From Elusimicrobiota bacterium (lineage in GTDB: Bacteria > Elusimicrobiota > Elusimicrobia > Elusimicrobiales > UBA9959): a stretch of 64,000 nt of DNA. The notes beneath the pieces are model-generated. The model had not been told where the DNA came from and did not search any database. It saw only the letters and a program-made list of their open reading frames with translations. This document shows positions 16,750 through 23,877 of the stretch, piece after piece; positions within the stretch are counted from its first letter, which is position 1; each line of letters begins with the position of its first letter. The DNA lies in NCBI GenBank assembly GCA_026388155.1, contig JAPLKI010000001.1:34149-98148 (forward strand). The letters are read 5' to 3'. A program made the position numbers and the translations under genes.

Positions 16750-16829
16750 TCAGACAGCCGGAAGTGGAAATTCAGAAGTCAGGAGTCAGAAGTGAAATTC
16801 CGAATTCTGACTCCTGAATCCTGTCTTCC
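16750..16829. repeat. Heptad hairpin locus (CAGAAGT-type) between psd and pssA
   Basis: The left arm has CAGAAGT/CAGGAGT units near 16773-16793. The right arm TTCTGACTCCTGAATCC at 16805-16821 is its inverted partner and nearly the same as the arm at 1801-1834. Confidence 0.8.
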
Positions 16830-16844
16830 TGAGGAGTGATAATT

Positions 16845-17654
16845 ATGGAAGAAAACAACGCAATTCAGAACCCGCAGGGAAAACTTGACCTGTCCAAAAT
16901 AAAGAAAACAGGCGCCGTGGTTCTGCCTTCGTTGTTCACTATCGCGAACATGGCTGCCGGGTTTTTTTCAATAATAGCGGCCTCGGACGGTAAATATGTG
17001 CCGGCGGCCTGGCTTATTATATTTTCCTATTTCATGGATATGCTGGACGGCCGTATAGCCCGCCTGGTGCACGGGGAAAGCTCTTTCGGAGTGGAAATAG
17101 ATTCCCTTTCCGACTGGATTTCGTTCGGAATCGCTCCGGCATATCTCATTTATAATTTTGTGCTGAAGGATTACGGCTTCTGGGCCTACCCTGTGGCGTT
17201 TTTATATGTGCTTTGCGGGGCTTTGCGGCTTGCCCGCTTTAATGTTAAATCGCATTTCGGCGGTGGTTCCAAACATTACTTCCAAGGCCTGCCCATACCT
17301 GCGGCCGCGGGCATACTGGTTTCCTTCGTACTGGCATACAGCATGCTTGAGGCCGGCGGCGGGGTGCGCAGCATAAAACTCGTGATGAACCAGATGCCTT
17401 TCATTTACGGAGTGATTCCGTTCATCATGATCGCGCTCGCGCTTTTAATGGTTTCTTCCGTGCCCTACGCGGCTTTCAAACAGGGCAATGTGCTTAAACC
17501 GAATTCAGTCAAAGGCATGCTCTTGATACTGGCGGTGTTTTCGCTTATAGTTTACTGCCCGCAGGACGCCTTATTCACGTTTTTTTCCATATACGCGCTG
17601 ACAGGCGTGATAATAGGAATTTACAGGGCTTTCAAGCCTGTGGTCAGCGAATAG
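16845..17654 (+). CDS. pssA: CDP-diacylglycerol-serine O-phosphatidyltransferase
   Basis: 269 residues from the ATG at 16845, preceded by GAGGAG. Multi-pass inner-membrane enzyme making phosphatidylserine. The CDP-alcohol phosphatidyltransferase motif D-x2-DG-x2-AR-x8-G-x3-D-x3-D is complete in MLDGRIARLVHG and SFGVEIDSLSD (D65, D68, D86, D90). It forms an operon with psd upstream. The two-gene PE pathway indicates PE-containing membranes. Confidence 0.92.
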   Translation: MEENNAIQNPQGKLDLSKIKKTGAVVLPSLFTIANMAAGFFSIIAASDGKYVPAAWLIIFSYFMDMLDGRIARLVHGESSFGVEIDSLSDWISFGIAPAYLIYNFVLKDYGFWAYPVAFLYVLCGALRLARFNVKSHFGGGSKHYFQGLPIPAAAGILVSFVLAYSMLEAGGGVRSIKLVMNQMPFIYGVIPFIMIALALLMVSSVPYAAFKQGNVLKPNSVKGMLLILAVFSLIVYCPQDALFTFFSIYALTGVIIGIYRAFKPVVSE

Positions 17655-17658
17655 TGGT

Positions 17659-17697
17659 TAAGGAGCTCCTTATTCCCTATTTGCTATTCGCTTAATA
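17659..17697. repeat. Half heptad locus (CTATTCG-type)
   Basis: Apex AAGGAGCTCCTTATTCC followed by a right arm CTATTTGCTATTCGC. A matching left arm is not evident. Confidence 0.6.
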
Positions 17698-18360
17698 TCA
17701 GCGGAGTGAAATTAAAAACACCTCGTTCTTAGTGACACTGGCCTGCCGCTGGCCTTTGGCGCTATCAGCGGCTGAACGGGCGTTTTTAATTTTGGATTTT
17801 TTGACTTTTTGGTTTTTTAGCGCGGCGTTAAACGTGTCCTGCGCTCCCGTTCCATAAACTGCCCCGGCCCAAAAAGGCGTTCCGCCCTGGCCGCGGAAGG
17901 GGAGTCGCCAGAAGTAAATCTCGAACTGGTTCCCCTGAGCCCCGCAAAAAGAGAGGTCCTGGGTTTTTCCCCCAAGCAGCCAGCTTTTGGCGGGAAGAAA
18001 ATTTGTCGGTTTTCTGCCTGAATAAAGTTTTTTAAGGGCCTGGCCGATGGAATCAAACAGCCGGGTTTCACATTCAGTCCAGCCGACTGCCGCAGAAAAA
18101 GAGCGCAGATCGGAAAGATTGGCGAAAAAAATCAAGTTTGCCGGCAGCTTTTCTTTGCCGGATGGGGAAAAGACGAATTCGGATGTTAAATCAGCCGGCT
18201 CTTTGGCGGAGTAAATAATTTTTTCCGCAGCCGGAGAGGCAACCTCTTTCGGCGCTTCCCACAAGAGCCAGCCCGCCCGCGCCTGCGGCGGAAGGGTGGC
18301 GGTAATCAGTAACCAGTAACCGGTAACCAGTAACGGCTTTCTAAACATTTTTAAAAACAT
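17698..18360 (-). CDS. Predicted exported protein of unknown function
   Basis: 220 residues. The signal peptide (FRKPLLVTGYWLLITATLPP, cleavage after AQARA or nearby) is encoded by heptad repeats at 18301-18335. I cannot name the mature domain. The block TPFWAGAVYGTGA resembles the end of LssY-C-like domains, at low confidence. The C-terminus (SAADSAKGQRQASVTKNE) is an in-frame B palindrome at 17731-17774. Thus both ends of the protein derive from repeats, and the gene may be decaying or a recent open frame. Confidence 0.5.
   Translation of the reverse strand: MFLKMFRKPLLVTGYWLLITATLPPQARAGWLLWEAPKEVASPAAEKIIYSAKEPADLTSEFVFSPSGKEKLPANLIFFANLSDLRSFSAAVGWTECETRLFDSIGQALKKLYSGRKPTNFLPAKSWLLGGKTQDLSFCGAQGNQFEIYFWRLPFRGQGGTPFWAGAVYGTGAQDTFNAALKNQKVKKSKIKNARSAADSAKGQRQASVTKNEVFLISLR
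17731..17774. repeat. B-family palindrome in frame at a C-terminus
   Basis: Inverted orientation relative to 13138. Read on the minus strand it encodes ADSAKGQRQASVT, clearly related to the 14-residue peptide at 13138-13221. Confidence 0.8.
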
Positions 18361-18409
18361 AGGAAATATTTTTACCGGTCACTGATTGCCGGCTACCGGT
18401 TACTGCTTT
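18301..18409. repeat. Heptad hairpin locus (AGTAACC-type) encoding a signal peptide
   Basis: The left arm is five units of AGTAACC/GGTAACC type (18301-18335). The right arm is five units of CGGTTAC/TGATTGC type (18375-18409). The left arm is the coding sequence of the hydrophobic signal-peptide core of the gene above. Confidence 0.85.
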
Positions 18410-19878
18410 CTAGGGAACAACGCGGGTATTTTATGCGGTTCAGCTCCCGCGGCGCTCTCATGGCCTATGCTCAGCTGCATCTGCATTTTGGCGGAAGTGT
18501 CGGGCATAAAGGGGTATACCCAGCCGGCTATAAGACGCAGACACCATACCAGATCGTGAAGCAGCGGTTTCAGGGCCTGTGGATCTTTCTTTGCCATTTC
18601 CCATGGCTTTTCCGTGTCGATTTTTTTATTCAGGATGGAAACCGCCTGCCAGATAAGGTCCAGGGCTTCGCCAAACTGCAATTGTTCCAGTTTCTTGTCT
18701 ATCTCCGCTGTGCGCTTTGAAAATTCAGTGAAAAGCGCCCCGCCTTCCGGCTTGCCGGGAAGACGGCCCTCCAGGTATTTGTTCACCATGTTCAGCGCCC
18801 GTGAAAACAGATTCCCGAAATCGTTGGCGAGGTCCGCGTTATAGCGCCGCTTGAAGGAGTCGTGTGAAAAATCCCCGTCCGCCCCGAAAGGCACTTCCCT
18901 GAAAATAAAATAGCGGAAGGCGTCCAGGCCGTATTCCCGCACGATGTCCTCGGGATTTATAAAGTTGCCCTTTGACTTTGACATCTTCTCGCCGTTTACA
19001 GTCCACCAGCCGTGGGCGTAAATCTTTTTGGGCAGCTCAACCCCGAGGGCCATAAGCATGGCGGGCCAGATTACCGCGTGGAAACGGAAAATTTCCTTCC
19101 CCACAAAATGCACGTCCGCCGGCCATTTTTCCGCGAAAGCGGGGTCCGGGGTTTGCGGGCGGTAGCCTACGCCGGTGGCGTAGTTCAAAAGGGCGTCAAA
19201 CCACACATAAACCGTGTGCCTGGGGTTTGAGAGCACTTGCACTCCCCAGGTTACCCTGGTCCTTGAAACCGAGATGTCTTTCAGCCCCGAGTTCACAAAA
19301 TTTATTATTTCCTGAGCTCTGTGCTTTGGGGCCAGAAAATCCGGATTTTTGGCGTAATGCTCAAGCAGCGGGCCCTGGTATTTTGAGAGTTTGAAAAAAT
19401 AAGTTTCCTCGCTGACCTGTTCCGGCGGCTTGCCGTGCACGGGGCAATTGCCGTTTATCAGCTCTCCCTCATCCATGAAATTCTCGCAGGAGCGGCAATA
19501 GAGGCCGTTGTAAGAGCCGGGGTAGATGTCGCCTGTTTCAATCAGGCGTTCAAAAACGGCCTGCACTCTGCGCTCATGGTCGAGGTCCGTGGTGCGGATA
19601 AAATAATCGTAGCTGATATTCAGGGTTTTCCAGAGATTCCGGAAATCGGCTGAAATCTCGCGGCACCAGGTTTTAGGCTCGATATTTTTCTCACGGGCTA
19701 TCTTCTCTATATTCGCGCCGTGTTCGTCGGTACCGGTCTGAAAATAAACATCCCTCCCGGCGGCGCGTAAATGCCGGGCCAGCACATCGGCCGCCAGCGT
19801 GGTATAGGCGTGGCCCACATGCGGTTTGTCATTCGCATAATAAATAGGGGTGGTTATATAGAAATATTTTTTATCCAT
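18400..19878 (-). CDS. metG: Methionyl-tRNA synthetase
   Basis: 492 residues, the short type without the C-terminal dimer domain. Class I signatures HVGH (residues 20-23) and KMSKSKGN (near 300) are present. A zinc-knuckle region (CRSCENFMDEGEL then NCPVHG) fits the MetRS connective peptide. It charges initiator and elongator tRNA-Met. The gene directly follows holB and tmk on the same strand, with 1 base between holB stop and metG start, so they are one operon. Confidence 0.95.
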   Translation of the reverse strand: MDKKYFYITTPIYYANDKPHVGHAYTTLAADVLARHLRAAGRDVYFQTGTDEHGANIEKIAREKNIEPKTWCREISADFRNLWKTLNISYDYFIRTTDLDHERRVQAVFERLIETGDIYPGSYNGLYCRSCENFMDEGELINGNCPVHGKPPEQVSEETYFFKLSKYQGPLLEHYAKNPDFLAPKHRAQEIINFVNSGLKDISVSRTRVTWGVQVLSNPRHTVYVWFDALLNYATGVGYRPQTPDPAFAEKWPADVHFVGKEIFRFHAVIWPAMLMALGVELPKKIYAHGWWTVNGEKMSKSKGNFINPEDIVREYGLDAFRYFIFREVPFGADGDFSHDSFKRRYNADLANDFGNLFSRALNMVNKYLEGRLPGKPEGGALFTEFSKRTAEIDKKLEQLQFGEALDLIWQAVSILNKKIDTEKPWEMAKKDPQALKPLLHDLVWCLRLIAGWVYPFMPDTSAKMQMQLSIGHESAAGAEPHKIPALFPRKQ

Positions 19879-19879
19879 T

Positions 19880-20929
19880 TTAAGTCTCCTGCTTTATTAT
19901 GTTCTCAGGTAAAATGCCGAGTTTTTCGCTTTCAAGCAAAGCTGTTTCAAGTATGAGGGCATAGGATACATTCTGGGTTATCATGCGCCGCAAGGCAAGC
20001 AGCTTTGTCACCAGGGCGGAAAGCGGTTTTTTTAAGCCCTCCGGCGCGGCGGCCCAGCGGACCCTGGCTCCGGCGAGCAGCAAATCAAGCAGTGTGCCCA
20101 CCTCATGCCTTGCGCGGTGGGTGTCCTTAGGGAGCGACGCGGACATTTTAAACGCTCCCATTCCGTCAAGCGGGGGTGCGCCTTTAAGGCGGTCGGAAAG
20201 CTTAAGTAAATCCTGAGCCTTTTTAAGCGAGCCCTGCGACAGCGAACTTAATGCGGCTGCTTCGTTAAGAGAGAGCCCTTGCGCCTCAAGCAGCCTCTCA
20301 AGCGCCGGGCGCGGCAGGGCGGTGAAGTCAAGGATGTAGCAGCGGGATATTATGGTTGAGAACAGGGCGTTTTTCTTTGAAACTGTGAGTATAAGCACAG
20401 TGTCTGGCGGCGGCTCCTCAAGAGTTTTTAAAAGCGCGTTCTGGGCTTGCGGCACCATGGCCTCTGCGTCGCGGATTATAAAAACCTTACGGGCGGAAAG
20501 GATGGGTGTCTGATTAGCGTAGCGGCAAACCTCGCGTATGGTGTCCACCTTCAGGTTGCGGCTTTCTTCCTCGTCAAGAAGAGCCGCCTGGAAAATGGTG
20601 TCTATAATTCTGACATCAGGGTGGGCTCCGCTGTCTATCTGCAGGCAGGAGGCGCAAACGCCGCAGGCATCATCTGAGTTATGAGTTATGAGTGATGAGT
20701 TATGAGTGACGGGTTCTGAAAGAGAGTTGAAAAGGCTTTCTTCGGCAACTGGCTCTTCCAGAGGCTTATGCAGGCAGGTTAGAGCCCTGGCGAATTCTTT
20801 GGCGGCCAAAAACTTCCCTACGCCTTCGGGGCCTGTGAACAGCAGTGCAGGCGGCACGCGTTCCGAGACCAGCATGGACTTCAGACGCGCCACCATTTTA
20901 TCGTGGCCGATAATTTGAGAAAGCCCCAT
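19880..20929 (-). CDS. holB: DNA polymerase III subunit delta prime
   Basis: 349 residues. Clamp-loader AAA+ protein. LLFTGPEGVGKF is the P-loop (residues 30-40) with F in place of S/T. C52 and CGVCASC (89-95) form the zinc module. SRC is present in CYIL context (IISRCYI). Residues 72-86 (PVTHNSSLITHNSD) are an insertion just before the zinc module, encoded by five ATGAGTT-type heptads. Co-transcribed with tmk and metG. The protein should still fold because the insert is in a loop between the P-loop and the zinc cysteines. Confidence 0.88.
   Translation of the reverse strand: MGLSQIIGHDKMVARLKSMLVSERVPPALLFTGPEGVGKFLAAKEFARALTCLHKPLEEPVAEESLFNSLSEPVTHNSSLITHNSDDACGVCASCLQIDSGAHPDVRIIDTIFQAALLDEEESRNLKVDTIREVCRYANQTPILSARKVFIIRDAEAMVPQAQNALLKTLEEPPPDTVLILTVSKKNALFSTIISRCYILDFTALPRPALERLLEAQGLSLNEAAALSSLSQGSLKKAQDLLKLSDRLKGAPPLDGMGAFKMSASLPKDTHRARHEVGTLLDLLLAGARVRWAAAPEGLKKPLSALVTKLLALRRMITQNVSYALILETALLESEKLGILPENIIKQET
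20675..20709. repeat. Five heptads (TGAGTTA-type) inside holB
   Basis: Five 7-bp units in the plus-strand form TGAGTTA or TGAGTGA lie entirely inside the holB coding region and encode a THNSSLITHNS segment. Confidence 0.9.
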
Positions 20930-20943
20930 GTAAAAAACACCTC

Positions 20944-21027
20944 ATTCAAGATTCAAGTTTAGAAGACAATTTCCAATTCTTTCTGCTTATCCAATCTTAA
21001 ATCCGGAATCTTGAATCTTTAATTCTT
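20944..21027. repeat. Heptad hairpin locus (AATCTTG-type) between tmk and holB
   Basis: Left arm TTCAAGATTCAAG, right arm of five perfect units AATCTTA/AATCCGG type (20993-21027). The tmk stop codon lies inside the right arm. Confidence 0.85.
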
Positions 21028-21651
21028 CCCGCCTACCAGCCGCCCGACGCGCCCGATGATCTTTTGACGGATATCTGTTACGGATAGCGCGCCGTTTATG
21101 CGCACCACGCCGGGTTTTTTGGCCAGGATCTTATAAGCCCTGTTCACTCTTTTCCTGAAAGCGGCAGACTCAAGTTCTATACGGTCGGGCCCCAAAAGCT
21201 TTTGCGCCCGTCTTTCCCTTTCGGCAAATATGTTGTCGGGGATGTCAAAAACAAAAATAAGATCCGGTTGCAGGCCGCAGGTGGCTGCGGCGTTAAGCGT
21301 GTTTACGGTTTTTATGGGCAAGCCGCGGCCATAACCCTGGTAGGCGGTGGTGGAGAGAGTGAAACGGTCGGAGATAACCACCTTGCCCGCTTTGAGAGCC
21401 GGCAATATTATCTCAAGCGTATGCTGGGCCCTGGAAGATTCGTAAAGAAAAAGTTCGGTCAGGCGCGCTATGTCGTTTTTCGGATCTAAAAGTATTTTGC
21501 GCACCTGTTCGGAAACCTTGGTTCCGCCCGGTTCGCGCGTCAGTATAACGGAAAACCCCCTGCTTTTAAGCCATTCTTTCAAAAGTTTAGCCTGAGTGGA
21601 TTTTCCCGAACGGTCGGGGCCCTCAAGAACGATGAAAAAACCTCTCTTCAT
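21019..21651 (-). CDS. tmk: Thymidylate kinase
   Basis: 210 residues. P-loop EGPDRSGKSTQ (residues 9-19), DRF-type motif ISDRFTLSTTAYQGYGRGLP, and a LID region with ERERRAQKLLGPDRIE. It phosphorylates dTMP to dTDP for DNA synthesis. tmk-holB adjacency is common in bacteria. The C-terminus (VGRLVGGKN) ends in the heptad repeat region. Confidence 0.94.
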   Translation of the reverse strand: MKRGFFIVLEGPDRSGKSTQAKLLKEWLKSRGFSVILTREPGGTKVSEQVRKILLDPKNDIARLTELFLYESSRAQHTLEIILPALKAGKVVISDRFTLSTTAYQGYGRGLPIKTVNTLNAAATCGLQPDLIFVFDIPDNIFAERERRAQKLLGPDRIELESAAFRKRVNRAYKILAKKPGVVRINGALSVTDIRQKIIGRVGRLVGGKN

Positions 21652-21683
21652 AGCTATATGATAGCAAAGGGCTAAGGGTAGGG

Positions 21684-21704
21684 GAAAGCGAATAGCGAAT
21701 AGCG
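21684..21704. repeat. Short heptad run (AATAGCG-type)
   Basis: Three AAAGCGA/ATAGCGA units in the spacer upstream of tmk. No matching right arm is seen. Confidence 0.6.
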
Positions 21705-21749
21705 GTTGAGTGTCTTAATGTTGAAAAAATAAAAATCTCCCGGCGGGGG

Positions 21750-23717
21750 CTATTTTTTAAGCAGGCTTTGGTATTTTTCCTCGTCAGCGGCTGCCTTATC
21801 AAACTCACCCTTCGCACGGTAGGCATTTCCGCGGAAAGAATATGCGGGAGCATCCTTCGGGTCCATTGCTATCACTTCGGATAGATCTTCAATTGCCTTG
21901 TCAAACTCGCCCTTCTGATAATAGGCAAGTCCGCGGCTGCCATAAGCTTTATATGCTTTAGCAAGCTTCGGGTCAATCGCTATTGTCTTGGAAAAATCTT
22001 CGATTGCCGCGTTATACTCGCGCTTCTGGGCATGGGCCGATCCGCGGACTGCATATGCCTCGGCATACTGCGGGTCAATTTCTATCGCTTTGGATAAATC
22101 TTCAATAGCCTTGTCATATTCGTGGTTATTAGCATAGGCAATTCCGCGGTTACAGTATGCCGCAGCGAGCTTCGGGTCAATTGCTATCACCTGGGAACAA
22201 TCTTGAATCGCCTTATTATACTCGCCCTTAAAATCATAGGCAAGTCCGCGGCTGCCATATGCCTTGGCATTCTTCGGGTCAATCGCGATAGCCTTGGACA
22301 AATCTTCGATCGCCTTATCATACTCGCCACTGTGGGTATAGATAATTCCGCGGTTAGAGTATGCCTCGGCATACTCCGGGTCAATCGCTATCGCCCTGGA
22401 TAAATCTTCGATCGCCTTGTCATATCCGTGTTCATTGGCATAGGCAATTCCGCGGTTACAATATGCCGTAGCAAGTTTTGGATCAATTGCTATCGCTTTG
22501 GAATAATTTTTAATCGCCTTATCATACTCGCCCTTAAAATCATAGGCAAGTCCGCGGCTGCCGTATGCCTTGGCATTCTTCGGATCAATTTCGATCGCCA
22601 TGGAAGAATCTTCGATCGCCTTGTCATACTCACCCTTGTGAGCATAGACGATCCCGCGGTTGGAATATGTCTCGGCATACTTCGGGTCAATTTCTATCGC
22701 CCTGGATAAATCTTCGATCGCCTTGTCATATTCACCCTTATGACCATAGGCAATTCCGCGCATAGTATAAGCCTCTGCATACTTCGGGTCAATCGCTATC
22801 TCCCTGGATAAATCCACAATTGCCTTGTCATATTCGTTCTTATCGTCATAGGTCAGGCCGCGGACAGAATACGCCATGGCATCCTTCGGGTTAATCGCTA
22901 TAACCTCGGAATAATCCTCAATTGCTTTATCACGCTCGCCTTTGAACTTATATGCGTCTCCGCGGATAATATATGCCGCAGTATACTTCTGGTCAATCGC
23001 TATCGCTTTGGAACAATCTTCAATTGTCTTGTCATACTTGCCCTTATGATAGTATGCGTTTCCTCTGCCAAAATAAGCTTTCAAATGGGCCGGATTAAGG
23101 CTGATCGCCAGACCGAAGCTGGCTATGGCGTTATCGTATTCTCCCAGGTCAGCGTACATTACTCCCCTTTCGTAAAATATCTGTGCAGTCTTCGGGTTTT
23201 TCTCAATCGCTTTGTTTTCTTCCGCGAGAAGTTTTCTGTACTGCTTTAGCCAGTCTTTTTTTATCCGGGCGTTGGCGGCGTTTATTATCTCACCGGATCC
23301 AACATCGACCAGGTGGGCGTTCAGCGCTATTTGTTTGTCCGGCAATTCAGTCAGGGTCCCTACTGCTATCCAGTCGGCTCCCAGCATTTTGCCTATCTCT
23401 TTTGCGGAATCGGAGCCAATGGCGCCGGAGCGTTGGAGTTTTAATTCTTCAAACGCATTATCTATCTCTTTTCGCCCAATTATCTTGTTTTTTTTAACTT
23501 TTAGCAGTTTGGCGGTTATTCTCCCGGCTACAACGCCGCCGTCCCTGGAATCCCGGCCGTCGGAATATGAAAATCCTGTCACGGCGATTGTTTTATTGAT
23601 GCCTGTGCAGTCTTTCAGGAGTTCGTCCGCAATTGCCTGGTAAGTATCGGTTTTTTTGTGAGTTTCCGCCGCAAGAACCGGAGCAATAAGCAACAGGAAT
23701 ATGATTATCTTTGACAT
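21750..23717 (-). CDS. CsgG/FlgO-like domain protein with 14 tandem TPR repeats
   Basis: 655 residues. A signal peptide (IIIFLLLIAPVLA) leads to a CsgG/FlgO-like domain (about 30-165: TIAVTGFSYSDGR, GRITAKLLK, GADWIAVGTL). Fourteen 34-residue TPRs fill the rest. Repeats 7-8 and 10-11 are nearly the same, showing a recent three-unit (306 bp) duplication, and repeat 13 has a 3-residue duplication (KAYKAY). It is likely a periplasmic or outer-membrane-associated scaffold binding partner proteins. No partner is identifiable here. Confidence 0.8.
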   Translation of the reverse strand: MSKIIIFLLLIAPVLAAETHKKTDTYQAIADELLKDCTGINKTIAVTGFSYSDGRDSRDGGVVAGRITAKLLKVKKNKIIGRKEIDNAFEELKLQRSGAIGSDSAKEIGKMLGADWIAVGTLTELPDKQIALNAHLVDVGSGEIINAANARIKKDWLKQYRKLLAEENKAIEKNPKTAQIFYERGVMYADLGEYDNAIASFGLAISLNPAHLKAYFGRGNAYYHKGKYDKTIEDCSKAIAIDQKYTAAYIIRGDAYKFKGERDKAIEDYSEVIAINPKDAMAYSVRGLTYDDKNEYDKAIVDLSREIAIDPKYAEAYTMRGIAYGHKGEYDKAIEDLSRAIEIDPKYAETYSNRGIVYAHKGEYDKAIEDSSMAIEIDPKNAKAYGSRGLAYDFKGEYDKAIKNYSKAIAIDPKLATAYCNRGIAYANEHGYDKAIEDLSRAIAIDPEYAEAYSNRGIIYTHSGEYDKAIEDLSKAIAIDPKNAKAYGSRGLAYDFKGEYNKAIQDCSQVIAIDPKLAAAYCNRGIAYANNHEYDKAIEDLSKAIEIDPQYAEAYAVRGSAHAQKREYNAAIEDFSKTIAIDPKLAKAYKAYGSRGLAYYQKGEFDKAIEDLSEVIAMDPKDAPAYSFRGNAYRAKGEFDKAAADEEKYQSLLKK

Positions 23718-23772
23718 TTAAATAGTCCACGGAAGTTAACATCCGAATATAGACAGTATAGTAAAAAAACAG

Positions 23773-23877
23773 GGGATAGCGAAAAGCGAATAGGGACCGG
23801 TGGTTGAGTTCTTCGGAAAGTCAAAAACAAGAAACCCCGCGGTTGAGGCGGGGTTCCTTATTCGCTATTCGCTGCCG
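23773..23877. repeat. Heptad locus (AATAGCG-type) around the nrdJ terminator
   Basis: GGATAGC and GAAAAGC units at the left, CTATTCG and CTGCCG units at the right, with a GC hairpin and TTCCTTATTCGC between them. Confidence 0.7.
23828..23858 (-). terminator. Terminator of nrdJ
   Basis: On the minus strand GAACCCCGC, a short loop, and GCGGGGTTTC are followed by TTGTTTTTG, about 20 bases after the nrdJ stop. Confidence 0.8.

Noticed and set aside
22122..22765. Plus-strand frames opposite the TPR gene with repeated motifs
   Set aside because: Their repeats are just the antisense of the 102-bp TPR units.
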